Shown in pieces: positions 24,912-33,306 of a stretch of DNA of 37,855 nucleotides. The translations under genes and the position numbers were made by a program. The first letter of the stretch is position 1. Every line of letters starts with the position of its first letter. Location: the NCBI RefSeq assembly GCF_014650655.1, contig NZ_BMVJ01000005.1, positions 188,341-226,195 on the forward strand, in the 5' to 3' direction. The stretch is from Streptomyces anandii JCM 4720 (GTDB lineage Bacteria; Actinomycetota; Actinomycetes; Streptomycetales; Streptomycetaceae). The notes under the pieces are model-generated. The model was not told where the DNA came from, ran no database searches, and saw only the letters and a list, made by a program, of their open reading frames with translations.

Positions 24912-25738
24912 GACCGGAGGAAGGCGAGGATGTCCGGGTTGAGCGTGTCGGGGTTGGTCGACAGCATCCCGTGCGGGAACCCGTCGTAGGCCTTGAGGGT
25001 GCCGTCCTTCAGCAGCTCCACCGACAGCGGCGCCGCGTCCTCGTACGGGACCACCTGGTCGTCCGTGCCGTGCGCGACGAGCACCGGGACGTCGATCTGC
25101 CTCAGGTCCTCGGTGAAGTCGGTCTCGGAGAACGCCTTGATGCACTCGTAGTGGGCGTTGGCCGCGCCCGTCATTCCCTGTCGCCACCAGTTGTGGATCA
25201 GCCCCTGGGACACGTTCGCCCCCGGCCGGTTGAAGCCGTAGAAGGGCCCGGAGGGGACGTCGATGTAGAACTGCGATCGGTTGGCGGCCAGAGCCTTCCT
25301 GAACCCGTCGAAGACCTCGATCGGCAGGCCGCCGGGGTTGGCGTCCGACTTGACCATGATCGGCGGCACCGCGCTGACCAGCACCGCTTTCGCGACCCGC
25401 CCGCGCCGGGCTCGGGCGACGTACCGCGCGACCTCTCCGCCGCCCGTCGAGTGCCCGATGTGGAAGGCCTCCCGCAGATCGAGGTGGTCGGTCAGGGCCG
25501 TCACGTCCGCGGCGTAGGTGTCCATGTCGTGGCCGGTGGCGCTCTGGGTGGAACGCCCGTGGCCGCGGCGGTCGTGCGCGATGACGCGGTAGCCGTGCGA
25601 CAGGAAGAACAACATCTGGTTGTCCCAGTCGTCCGCGCTCAGCGGCCATCCGTGGTGGAAGACGACCGGCCGGCCGTCGCGAGGGCCCCAGTCCTTGTAG
25701 AAGATGACCGTGCCGTCGTCGGTGGTAACGGTACCCAT
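24908..25738 (-). CDS. Alpha/beta hydrolase (non-haem chloroperoxidase/arylesterase type)
   Basis: 276 residues, the full length for this subfamily. The cap-less alpha/beta fold begins [19 protein letters not shown], with the oxyanion segment FHHGWPLS. The catalytic triad is Ser97 in GHSTGGGE, Asp227 in GTDDQVVP and His256 in FPHGML. The RRGHGRS motif marks the cofactor-free haloperoxidase/esterase branch. These cytosolic enzymes hydrolyse esters and can perhydrolyse acetate in vitro; the natural substrate is unknown. The ATG at 25738 has GGAGGG 7 bases upstream. The isochorismatase-like gene lies 169 bases upstream on the same strand. The TAG of the SDR relic overlaps its 3' end. Confidence 0.9.
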   Translation of the reverse strand: MGTVTTDDGTVIFYKDWGPRDGRPVVFHHGWPLSADDWDNQMLFFLSHGYRVIAHDRRGHGRSTQSATGHDMDTYAADVTALTDHLDLREAFHIGHSTGGGEVARYVARARRGRVAKAVLVSAVPPIMVKSDANPGGLPIEVFDGFRKALAANRSQFYIDVPSGPFYGFNRPGANVSQGLIHNWWRQGMTGAANAHYECIKAFSETDFTEDLRQIDVPVLVAHGTDDQVVPYEDAAPLSVELLKDGTLKAYDGFPHGMLSTNPDTLNPDILAFLRS

Positions 25739-25907
25739 CGCTGAGCCCTCCGCTTGATCGCAACTGGCCCCCCGGGACCGGCGCCCCGTCCTTCCGGGAA
25801 CACGGGCTTCCGGAGCCATGGACTTCCAGGGCGGGCAACGCCTCGACAACGCTACGCCGATGTGACGGACGGCACATCTCGCGGCTCGGGCGAGGGGCGG
25901 CGGGTGC

Positions 25908-26444
25908 TCACGCCCAGAGCTCGTGGCTCTCGCATACGCGGGCACCCATGTTGCGCTCCATCATCCGCAGTGCCGCCCGGGCGAGGTCCTCGTGGATGTG
26001 CGCGACCGCGTCCTTGGGGACGACCACGTCGAAGTGACGGATGTGGGCGTCGAGAGCCGAGTAGAGCACGCACTGCTCGGTCACCTGCCCCACCAGCACG
26101 AGCCGGGTGAGGCCCTGCTGGCGGAGCAGGTACTCCAGCGGTGTCTCGAAGAAGACCGAATGGCGGGTCTTGAGCACGAACAGGGAGTCCGAGTCGGGCT
26201 TGAGCGGCTCGACCAGGTGGGCGTGGGGTCCCGCGAGGGCGTGGTCCAGCAACTCGCCGTGATGCGAGCGCCATTCGCCGAAGTTGTCGTTGACGTAGAT
26301 CACCGGGATTTCCTGGTCCCGTGCGCGCCGCAGCAGACCGGTGATGACCGGCACGACCGGTTCCACCGACGGGATCAGCAGTTCGGCGTCCTTGTGGTCG
26401 TAGGTGTTGATCATGTCGATGACGATCAGCGCGGGCTTGCTCAT
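25908..26444 (-). CDS. Isochorismatase-like cysteine hydrolase
   Basis: 178 residues, complete. Begins [17 protein letters not shown], with the catalytic triad Asp10, Lys92 (FVLKTRHS) and Cys125 ([12 protein letters not shown]) of the isochorismatase/nicotinamidase superfamily; the presence of the cysteine points to an amidase rather than an isochorismate lyase. The cis-peptide region GQVTEQC is intact. The ATG at 26444 is preferred because it starts the first strand; a longer frame runs to 26567 across the promoter of the neighbouring cellulase. It is divergent from that cellulase gene. The substrate is not known. Confidence 0.88.
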   Translation of the reverse strand: MSKPALIVIDMINTYDHKDAELLIPSVEPVVPVITGLLRRARDQEIPVIYVNDNFGEWRSHHGELLDHALAGPHAHLVEPLKPDSDSLFVLKTRHSVFFETPLEYLLRQQGLTRLVLVGQVTEQCVLYSALDAHIRHFDVVVPKDAVAHIHEDLARAALRMMERNMGARVCESHELWA

Positions 26445-26469
26445 ACGGCCAGGGTTCCCCTCCGGGGGA

Positions 26470-26499
26470 TTGACGTGGCTCCCCCAGGAGGGGTTAATT
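26470..26499 (+). promoter_or_regulatory. Candidate promoter of the GH6 gene
   Basis: TTGACG (26470-26475), 18 bases, then TTAATT (26494-26499), a weak -10. The predicted start near 26505 would place the CebR-type box just downstream of it, a good position for repression. Confidence 0.35.
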
Positions 26500-26514
26500 C
26501 CTTGATGCGGTGCA

Positions 26515-26528
26515 TGGGAGCGCTCCCA
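26515..26528. promoter_or_regulatory. CebR/CelR operator (TGGGAGCGCTCCCA)
   Basis: TGGGAGCGCTCCCA is a perfect 14-bp palindrome and is the well-known binding box of CebR/CelR, the LacI-family repressor released by cellobiose in actinobacteria. It lies 60 bases upstream of the GH6 start codon, with no other gene in between, and is divergent from the isochorismatase-like gene. Confidence 0.9.
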
Positions 26529-26587
26529 GGCTCTCAGGCTTGCCGTGAACGTGCACGGCCACCCCACGTATCAGAGGAGCCGCCCGC

Positions 26588-27823
26588 ATGACCGCACGCG
26601 ACCGCGCCGGAAGCGCCGGAAGCACCGGAAGCACCGACAGAACCTCCACCAACCTCCGTCCAATCGCCGTCGCCGCGACCGCGGCCGCGCTGGCCGTAGC
26701 CGCGCTGACCGCCACCCCCGCACAGGCGCGGCCCACGCACTCCTCGCCGCCTTCCGCCCTCTACACCCCGCCCGCGAACCCGGACGCCGACCGGCAGATC
26801 CTGGACCTGGTGCGGCATCGGAAGCTCAAGGACGCGGCCGGTGTGCTGGCGATGACACGGACACCGCAGGCCGTGTGGTACGGCGACGGCACGCCCGACG
26901 AGGTACGGGCCTCGGTGCGCAGAACGGTCGTGGACGCGGCCCGGCACCACGCGCTGCCCGTGCTGGCGCTCTACAACATCCCGGGCCGGGACTGCGCCCA
27001 GTACTCGGCCGGCGGGGCCGCCGACACGCCCCAGTACGAGGCATGGATCGACGCGGTGCGCGCGGGCATCGGAAGCCAGCCCGCCACCGTGATCCTGGAG
27101 CCGGACTCGCTCGCGCTGCTGCCCTCGGACTGCGGCCAGGACGACGCGCAGGGCAGCAGGACCGCCGAGCGCTACACGGAGATCCACTACGCGGTGGAGG
27201 CCCTGGAACCGCTCGCCGGGACCAAGGTCTACCTGGACGCCGGGCACAGCGGCTGGCACAGCGTCAACGACATCGTGCCCCGCCTGGTCGCAGGCGGCAT
27301 CGACGACGCCACCGGCTTCTTCCTCAACATCTCCAACTACCGCTCCGACAGCGAACTGGCCTGGTACGGCAAGCTCGTCTCGTCCTGCCTGAGCTACGTA
27401 TCGGCCGGCGGCGCGGCGGCCGACTGCCCCAACAAGTGGTGGGCCGTGAACGACGCGCAGGCATGGCTCGACGCGCATGTGCACGCGGCGCCCTCCGCCA
27501 TGAAGCACTTCGTCACCGACACCAGCCGCAACGGCCAGGGCCCGTGGGTCCCGCCGTCCGGCGTCTACTCCGACCCGCAGGACTGGTGCAACCCGCCCGC
27601 TCGCGGCGCCGGCGCCCGGCCCACCCTCGACACGGGGGACCCGCTCGCCGACGCCGAACTGTGGGTGAAGATCCCCGGGGAGTCGGACGGCCAGTGCACC
27701 CGCGGCACACCCGGCCCGGACGACCCCGAACGCGGCTACCAGGACCCGGCGGCAGGCAAGTGGTTCCCCCAGCAGGCCCTGGAACTGGTGCACAACGCCA
27801 ACCCCCGGCTGCTGCTCCCCTGA
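26588..27823 (+). CDS. Secreted glycoside hydrolase family 6 cellulase
   Basis: 411 residues. A Sec-type signal peptide with a long polar front ends near TPAQA (residue 47). The rest is one GH6 catalytic domain: ALYNIPGRDCAQYS with Asp135, VILEPDSLALLPSDC with the general acid Asp173, KVYLDAGHSGW, FVTDTSRNGQGPW, and LWVKIPGESDGQC with Asp367. There is no cellulose-binding module. GH6 enzymes cut beta-1,4-glucans with inversion; endo versus exo mode cannot be told reliably. GAGGAG lies 8 bases before the ATG at 26588. The CebR box upstream predicts induction by cellobiose. Confidence 0.95.
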   Translation: MTARDRAGSAGSTGSTDRTSTNLRPIAVAATAAALAVAALTATPAQARPTHSSPPSALYTPPANPDADRQILDLVRHRKLKDAAGVLAMTRTPQAVWYGDGTPDEVRASVRRTVVDAARHHALPVLALYNIPGRDCAQYSAGGAADTPQYEAWIDAVRAGIGSQPATVILEPDSLALLPSDCGQDDAQGSRTAERYTEIHYAVEALEPLAGTKVYLDAGHSGWHSVNDIVPRLVAGGIDDATGFFLNISNYRSDSELAWYGKLVSSCLSYVSAGGAAADCPNKWWAVNDAQAWLDAHVHAAPSAMKHFVTDTSRNGQGPWVPPSGVYSDPQDWCNPPARGAGARPTLDTGDPLADAELWVKIPGESDGQCTRGTPGPDDPERGYQDPAAGKWFPQQALELVHNANPRLLLP

Positions 27824-27917
27824 ACGTCAGCGCGGCGGTGTGCCGGACACCTGCTTTCCGCGGCCGCCGCTCCGCGCTGTCGTGCCAGGTGCCGGTGCGG
27901 ACGCCGGGCCGTGCTGA

Positions 27918-28092
27918 AGGCAGGCCCGTCAGAGCTACGACGTCACCACGCCCCGGCAGCTGGTCTGCCCCCAGTGCCGCCCCGAGACCCACGGCTCCGC
28001 CTTCTGCCCCGGCTGCGGTTACCGACTGGCCCGGCCCGGACACTGCGGGTCTGCTCCACGGTCCTGCCCGTCGGCGCGGCGTTCTTCCCGGC
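27918..28092 (+). other. Zinc-ribbon-like coding relic
   Basis: After a TGA at 27915-27917 one frame reads QSYDVTTPRQLVCPQCRPET and then HGSAFCPGCGYRLARPG. The two CxxC pairs are spaced like a zinc ribbon. There is no start codon ahead of the motif and nothing recognisable after it, so it looks like the remnant of a larger gene. A chance match in GC-rich DNA cannot be excluded. The rest of the 27824-28253 interval shows no gene. Confidence 0.3.
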
Positions 28093-28253
28093 TGCGGCGC
28101 CTGCCCGTGGGCCGTGACGGCTCCCGCACCTACGGTGAGGCTGTTCGACTCCTTCACGTACCGTGACGGTGTTCGGCACCCGGATGCGTTCCGGCCGGAG
28201 TGTGCCGACATGGTAGGAACATGGGGGAGCCGAACGGTGAGAGGACTGCGAGG

Positions 28254-29231
28254 GTGACGGCACAACCCAGTGACATCGAGAAGGCGGCCGGTGTGCTGCG
28301 CGCGGGAGGCCTCGTGGCCCTCCCGACCGAGACGGTCTACGGTCTGGGCGCCAACGCCGAGGACCCCGCCGCCGTCTCCCGCATCTTCCGGGCCAAGGGG
28401 CGCCCGCCCAACCACCCGCTGATCGTCCACATCGGCGGCGCGGAGCAACTGGACGACTGGGTCGAGGAGGTGCCGGCGAGCGCGCGGCTGCTGGCGGAAC
28501 ACTTCTGGCCGGGGCCGCTCACCCTCGTCCTGCGGCGCGGCCGCCGGGTGCCCCTCGAAGCGACGGGCGGTCTGGAGACGGTGGCCGTGCGCGTGCCCGA
28601 CCACCCCGTCGCCCTCGCCCTGCTCTCCGCCTTCGGCGGCGGCGTCACCGCCCCGTCCGCCAACCGCTTCGGCTCGGTCAGCCCCACCACGGCGCAGCAC
28701 GTCCGCACCGAACTCGGCGACGCGGTCGACTTCGTCCTGGACGGCGGCGACTGCAAGGTCGGAGTCGAATCGACCATCGTCGACGCCACGGGCGACACCC
28801 TGAGCATCCTCCGGCCCGGCGGTGTGACGCGCGAGGACCTCGAAGCCGTACTGGGGCACCCGCTCGCCGTGCCCGTGACCAGCCGGGTCCGGGTGCCGGG
28901 CCAGCATCCGTCCCACTACGCGCCGCGCGCGCGGGTCGTCCTCGTCGAGCCCGAGAAGGTCGCCGCCGAAGCACGGCTCGCGCAGGAACTCGGTCATCAG
29001 GTGGGCGTCTTCCTTCCCCCCTCCCTCGCCGACACCCCGGTGAAGGCGCACGCCGTGGTGGCCCTTCCGGCCTCGATGGCCGCCTACGCGCGCGGGCTGT
29101 ACGGATTCCTGCGGGAACTCGACGAACAGGGGTGCGACCTCATCATCGCCTCCCTGCCGGCGGAGGAGGGCCTGGGACTGGCCATCGCGAACCGTCTCCG
29201 CCGCGCCGCGGGACCCCGGCCCACCGTCTGA
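28254..29231 (+). CDS. L-threonylcarbamoyladenylate synthase (Sua5/YciO/YrdC family)
   Basis: 325 residues. The YrdC domain (about 5-190) has PTETVYGLGANAED, KGRPPNHPLIVHI, WPGPLTLVL, PSANRFGSVSPT and VESTIVDATG, which form the ATP, threonine and bicarbonate sites. The Sua5 C-terminal domain follows after a proline/valine linker (PGQHPSHYAPRARVVLVEP). The enzyme makes threonylcarbamoyl-AMP for the t6A37 tRNA modification. Streptomycetes often have a shorter TsaC elsewhere, so this longer Sua5 form may be a second copy. The GTG at 28254 is preferred (AGAGGA 8 bases upstream); an ATG at 28221 in the same frame is possible. Confidence 0.88.
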   Translation: MTAQPSDIEKAAGVLRAGGLVALPTETVYGLGANAEDPAAVSRIFRAKGRPPNHPLIVHIGGAEQLDDWVEEVPASARLLAEHFWPGPLTLVLRRGRRVPLEATGGLETVAVRVPDHPVALALLSAFGGGVTAPSANRFGSVSPTTAQHVRTELGDAVDFVLDGGDCKVGVESTIVDATGDTLSILRPGGVTREDLEAVLGHPLAVPVTSRVRVPGQHPSHYAPRARVVLVEPEKVAAEARLAQELGHQVGVFLPPSLADTPVKAHAVVALPASMAAYARGLYGFLRELDEQGCDLIIASLPAEEGLGLAIANRLRRAAGPRPTV

Positions 29232-29288
29232 CCGGCACCGACGCCGGCACGGGCACCGGCGCCGGTGCCGACGTCGGTACGGCGCGGA

Positions 29289-29324
29289 CGCCGCTCGGCG
29301 TTCCCGCGGGAGCGCCGAGCGGCG
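29289..29324. terminator. 12-bp stem-loop between convergent genes
   Basis: CGCCGCTCGGCG (29289-29300) and CGCCGAGCGGCG (29313-29324) pair perfectly around 12 bases that contain the small palindrome TCCCGCGGGA. It lies between the convergent Sua5 and phosphotransferase genes, 11 bases from the stop of the latter, and can serve both. Confidence 0.75.
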
Positions 29325-29334
29325 CCGGTCGCGC

Positions 29335-30189
29335 TCAGCCATGGGCATCCGGGCCGTCGCGACCGAGAGCCGCTCGGAGCCGGCCGAGCCACTCCACGCC
29401 CAGCCCGCGCCCGTCGGGGAACTGATCGTCCCGGTCCCAGCGCCACGCCGTGATCATCGCCAGGACGAGCACCCGGCACTCGCGCAGCAGGTCCTGATCG
29501 GCACCCGGGTAGTGCTCGGCTACTTCTTCGGGCGCATGAGCGAGGTCGAATTCGACAGGACCACGGCAACACGTCTCGAGGTCCACGAACAGCGGCCCTT
29601 TCCCCGTGCTGAGCAGGTTGTCCGGGTGCGGCTCGCCGTGCAGCAGCTGCTCGGCGCCGGCGCGCTCGCCGATCGCTCGGCTCAGGCTCCGTAGCGCGTC
29701 CCCGAGCAGCTTCCGGTCCGCGTCGGCGAGCGCCGGAGTGCGGTCGTGGTCCGCGACGAGCCGCTGGGCCCGCTCGACCCGGTCCGTGAAGTGCGGTGCC
29801 GGGATGTCGAGCCCACGCATACCCGCGTGCAGTCGCTCGAGGGCATGGGCGTAGTCGGCCGCGGGGATCTCGCTCGGTGGTGCGGGTTCGTAGTAGGTCC
29901 ACAGCGAGATGACAAAGCCGTCACGGGCATGGACGCGAGGCTCCGCCTGGGGCTGGAGAGCCCCCACGGGGCACCCGCATACGGCTAGCCGCTGAACCAG
30001 CGCGACTTCGAAGTGCGCGACCTGACGCTGCGCCTCGGGCGCCACCCGGGCCAGGACGTCGCACGGCAGCAGTCGCAGGGTGAGCTTGTTCGAGTTGTGG
30101 AGAAGGATCGCCTCGTCGGCCGTCAGGCCGAGTGAGGAGGCGGCCGACAAGGCGGCGGCCACCGCACGCCGAGCCTCTGACGCCCGCAT
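29335..30189 (-). CDS. Phosphotransferase family protein (APH-like kinase fold)
   Basis: 284 residues of the aminoglycoside phosphotransferase/choline kinase fold. The N-lobe is marked by HNSNKLTLRLLPCDVLARVA; the catalytic loop is LLHGEPHPDNLLST, where the usual HGD is HGE, a variant frequent in this family; and FVDLETCCRGPVEFDLAH carries the Mg-binding Asp. The substrate is unknown; most chromosomal members do not give drug resistance. The ATG at 30189 (MRASEARRA) follows a GGGAGAGGGG stretch; the longer frame to 30282 has no homology. It is divergent from the membrane protein gene at 30321. Confidence 0.82.
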   Translation of the reverse strand: MRASEARRAVAAALSAASSLGLTADEAILLHNSNKLTLRLLPCDVLARVAPEAQRQVAHFEVALVQRLAVCGCPVGALQPQAEPRVHARDGFVISLWTYYEPAPPSEIPAADYAHALERLHAGMRGLDIPAPHFTDRVERAQRLVADHDRTPALADADRKLLGDALRSLSRAIGERAGAEQLLHGEPHPDNLLSTGKGPLFVDLETCCRGPVEFDLAHAPEEVAEHYPGADQDLLRECRVLVLAMITAWRWDRDDQFPDGRGLGVEWLGRLRAALGRDGPDAHG

Positions 30190-30320
30190 CGTCGCCCGGC
30201 CCCTCTCCCTTGAGTGCTGCCGCGACTTTCCATGCGTGCCGCCCGCGTACCGTACCAAGTTGTCGATGCGGAGTGGATGCACGGACGTGATCTACGCCTG
30301 GCAGGGTGGTCCCGGTGGAC

Positions 30321-31841
30321 ATGAGCGAGGGAACCAAGTGCCTGCTCGCGGTGGGACGTAGGAGTGCCGCCGCCTCAAAACGGCTGGTGCGCGAGGTCGT
30401 TGGGCCACTGCTCTTCCTGGCCGTGCTGCCGGCGGCGGGACTCGTGGGCTGTGCGCCGTCCTCCGCCCCGGAGCTCGTCGCGCCGTCGGTCCTGTACGTC
30501 TCGCGTGTGCCCCACGACGCCGCCGAGCTGCGCGTCGAGGAGAAGGGGGCCGCCGAGGTCACGGTCACCTTCGACGCCCGTGACCTGAAGGGCGTCGCGG
30601 TCATCAAACCGGCGCTGGACGCCTGTCCCGTCCGTCTGCCGGTCTTCCACTGCACGGGGAAGGACGGGGACCCCGCCGCAGGAGGGAAGCGCCAGTACTT
30701 CCGCCTCAGTCCCGCGCAGGGCGCCGGGGCGGGTGACTCGGCGGTGCTGCGCTACCGGATGACCTCGCCCGGCCGGCCCGCCGTCACGGGAAGCTCCCGC
30801 ATTGTGATCGGCAAGCCGGAACTGGTGGTCGACGCACACCCCGACCGACCCGATGCCGACCCGGGCGGCAGCCTCGCCGTCGCACTGACGATACGCAACA
30901 CGGGCGACGTGCCCGCCCGCGGAGTCGCGCTCTTCATGGACACACGGGACGGCATCGCACCGGCCACCAGGCACAGCAACTGCCTCTACCGGGGAACCAC
31001 TTCGACGTGGTGCCGTCTGCCCGCGGCCGACGTCGTCATCCATCCCGGAGCGTCCTACCGCCTTGGCGCGCGGGAAGTCCTCAAGGCCGGCCGTGACGCC
31101 ACGTACCCCAGCGTCTCGTTCCGGGCCGCCGCCCTCGGAACCGACTACGTACCCCCGCCCGAGCCGGCGTCGCAGTACCGCCACGGCGACGGAGCCGCGC
31201 TGCGCCTGGTGCCCGCCGGTTCCCGACGCGCGGGGACGGCGGAGGAGGGCTCGTCGGAACTGAGGGTGCCGGTGAACAACAAGACCGACCTCGTGGCCGT
31301 CGCCGGCACCGCGCGAGGACCGGTCGGCAGCCGTGCCACGGTGCGCGTGGGCGTACGCAACGACGGCCCCGGCGCGCTCCCGGCCCCGGTGCGGGTCGAG
31401 TTCACGGTGCCGTCGGGCACCACCGTCGTCTCCTCCCCCTACGACTTCGAGAGGGACGAGGAAGTGGTCGACCAGAAGTGCCGTGCCCTGGCCCCGGACG
31501 GAAAGCCGCTGGCCGAACCGTCCGCGAAACAGCCCGGCGCACGTCGGTACGTGTGTACGGCGCAGGCGGGCGCGGTGGGATCCACGACAACCTTCCCCTT
31601 CACCCTCCGCATCGACAAGGACATGGCCCACCGCGGCGGGCGGGTCACCGTCTCCGACGGGGACGCCGGGCGTCCCAGCCACGACACCACGATCGCCGAC
31701 GACACCGCCGAGGTGGCCGTGGAGGTCTGGCCGGGCCCTTCCTGGGCAACTCCCGGCCACTGTGTGGCGGCGGCGACCGTCCTCGCGGTGCTCCTCGTCG
31801 CCGGGGTCCTGGTCGGGTGGCGCTCGAAGCGGTCACGCTGA
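30321..31841 (+). CDS. Membrane-anchored extracellular protein with CARDB/DUF11-like repeats
   Basis: 506 residues, function not recognised. A hydrophobic N-terminal segment (GPLLFLAVLPAAGLVGC) ends at Cys44 in a lipobox-like LVGC, so a lipoprotein signal peptide is possible although the n-region is long. Two immunoglobulin-like repeats of the CARDB/DUF11 kind follow (SLAVALTIRNTGDVPARGVA near 180-200 and TVRVGVRNDGPGALPAPVRV near 340). A C-terminal helix (VAAATVLAVLLVAGVLVG) and a basic tail WRSKRSR anchor it. There is no LPxTG sortase motif. Starts at GTG 30306 or 30315 are also possible; the ATG is chosen for the GGTGG close before it. Confidence 0.7.
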   Translation: MSEGTKCLLAVGRRSAAASKRLVREVVGPLLFLAVLPAAGLVGCAPSSAPELVAPSVLYVSRVPHDAAELRVEEKGAAEVTVTFDARDLKGVAVIKPALDACPVRLPVFHCTGKDGDPAAGGKRQYFRLSPAQGAGAGDSAVLRYRMTSPGRPAVTGSSRIVIGKPELVVDAHPDRPDADPGGSLAVALTIRNTGDVPARGVALFMDTRDGIAPATRHSNCLYRGTTSTWCRLPAADVVIHPGASYRLGAREVLKAGRDATYPSVSFRAAALGTDYVPPPEPASQYRHGDGAALRLVPAGSRRAGTAEEGSSELRVPVNNKTDLVAVAGTARGPVGSRATVRVGVRNDGPGALPAPVRVEFTVPSGTTVVSSPYDFERDEEVVDQKCRALAPDGKPLAEPSAKQPGARRYVCTAQAGAVGSTTTFPFTLRIDKDMAHRGGRVTVSDGDAGRPSHDTTIADDTAEVAVEVWPGPSWATPGHCVAAATVLAVLLVAGVLVGWRSKRSR

Positions 31842-31978
31842 CCCGGGGCGGTGCGGCACGGGGTCGGGGGTTCCGTGTCCGAGTCCCGAGACGCCGGGGC
31901 GCTGCGGGAATGGCCCGAGGTCACGCGTGGTTGGCACCAGTCATGCCCGTATCCTCCGCACGCCCCGTGGCTCCCCGC

Positions 31979-33280
31979 ATGCCGCTCGCCGTCTACGTCC
32001 TTGCCGTGTCCGTGTTCGCGCTCGGCACCAGCGAGTTCATGCTCTCGGGGCTGCTGCCGCCGATCGCGGACGACATGGGGGTGTCCATCCCGAGGGCGGG
32101 CCTGCTGATATCGGCGTTCGCGATCGGCATGGTGGTCGGCGCGCCCCTGCTCGCCGCCGCGACCCTGCGGCTGCCGCGCAAGACCACGCTGGTCGCGCTC
32201 CTCGCGGTGTTCGGCCTCGGCCAGACCCTGGGCGCGCTGGCGCCGACGTACGAGGTCCTGTTCGTGTCGCGCGTGGCCAGCGCGCTGGCGTGCGCGGGCT
32301 TCTGGGCGGTCGGCGCCGCCGTCGCCATCGCCATGGCGCCGGCCAACGCCCGGGCCCGCGCGATGGCGGTGATGATCGGCGGACTGTCCATCGCCAACGT
32401 CCTGGGCGTCCCGGCCGGCGCCTTCCTCGGCGAACACCTCGGCTGGCGGGCTGCGTTCTGGGCCGTGGGCGCGGCCTCCGCGCTGGCGCTCGTCGGCGTG
32501 GTGACCCGGATCCCGCACATTCCGGTGCCGGAGCGGCGCAGCGGACTGAAGGGCGAACTGGCCATCTACCGCGACCGCCAGGTCTGGCTGTCCGTCGCCG
32601 TCACCGCGCTCGCGGCGGGCGGCGTCTTCTGCGCCTTCTCCTACCTCGCCCCGCTCCTCACCGACGAGGCCGGGCTGGCGGACGGCTGGGTGCCGACCGT
32701 GCTCGCGCTGTTCGGCCTCGGTGCGCTGGCCGGCACGACGGTCGGCGGCCGGGTGGCCGACGCGCACCTGTTCGGCGTGCTGCTCTCCGGCATCACCGCG
32801 TCGACCGTCCTGCTGGCCGCACTGGCGTTGTTCGCCTCGAGCCCGGTGGCGGTGGTGGGTCTGTCGTTCCTGCTGGGCGTCTCCGCCTTCTACACCGCCC
32901 CGGCGCTCAACGCGCGCATGTTCAACGTCGCCGTCGCCGCGCCCACGCTGGCCGGTGCGACGACCACCGCGGCCTTCAACCTCGGCAATACGGGTGGTCC
33001 CTGGCTCGGCGGCGCCGTGATCGACGCCGGCTTCGGCTTCGCCTCCACCGCCTGGGCGGGCGCGGCGATGACCACGGCCGCGATCGCGCTGGCGGTCGTG
33101 TCGCTGCGGCTGCACGGCCGTACCCGTGTCATCGACGGGCGCGGCACCGATGGACGGACGGTCCTCACGCGGCTGCGCCCCGCCCGTCCGGGCGTCCCGG
33201 AGCGGGAGTTGGAGTCCTGCGCCGAGGGGGCGGGTTCCGCTCGGTCCGGGCAGCCGTCAGGAGACGCTCAGGCCCTCTGA
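31979..33280 (+). CDS. Cmx/CmrA-family MFS drug exporter (chloramphenicol efflux type)
   Basis: 433 residues with 12 membrane helices. The opening PLAVYVLAVSVFALGTSEFM with SGLLPPIADDM is the signature of Cmx/CmlR/CmrA proton-driven chloramphenicol exporters. Helices run from about 5 to 380, and a hydrophilic 60-residue tail follows. The ATG at 31979 is chosen because relatives start MPxAxYxL; an in-frame ATG at 31943 adds 12 residues and neither has a strong ribosome site. Drug specificity is inferred from the family only. No divergent regulator is present; a long non-coding lead starts after the membrane protein gene at 31842. Confidence 0.85.
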   Translation: MPLAVYVLAVSVFALGTSEFMLSGLLPPIADDMGVSIPRAGLLISAFAIGMVVGAPLLAAATLRLPRKTTLVALLAVFGLGQTLGALAPTYEVLFVSRVASALACAGFWAVGAAVAIAMAPANARARAMAVMIGGLSIANVLGVPAGAFLGEHLGWRAAFWAVGAASALALVGVVTRIPHIPVPERRSGLKGELAIYRDRQVWLSVAVTALAAGGVFCAFSYLAPLLTDEAGLADGWVPTVLALFGLGALAGTTVGGRVADAHLFGVLLSGITASTVLLAALALFASSPVAVVGLSFLLGVSAFYTAPALNARMFNVAVAAPTLAGATTTAAFNLGNTGGPWLGGAVIDAGFGFASTAWAGAAMTTAAIALAVVSLRLHGRTRVIDGRGTDGRTVLTRLRPARPGVPERELESCAEGAGSARSGQPSGDAQAL

Positions 33281-33306
33281 GGCCTCTGACGCGGCCCCGG
33301 TTCATC

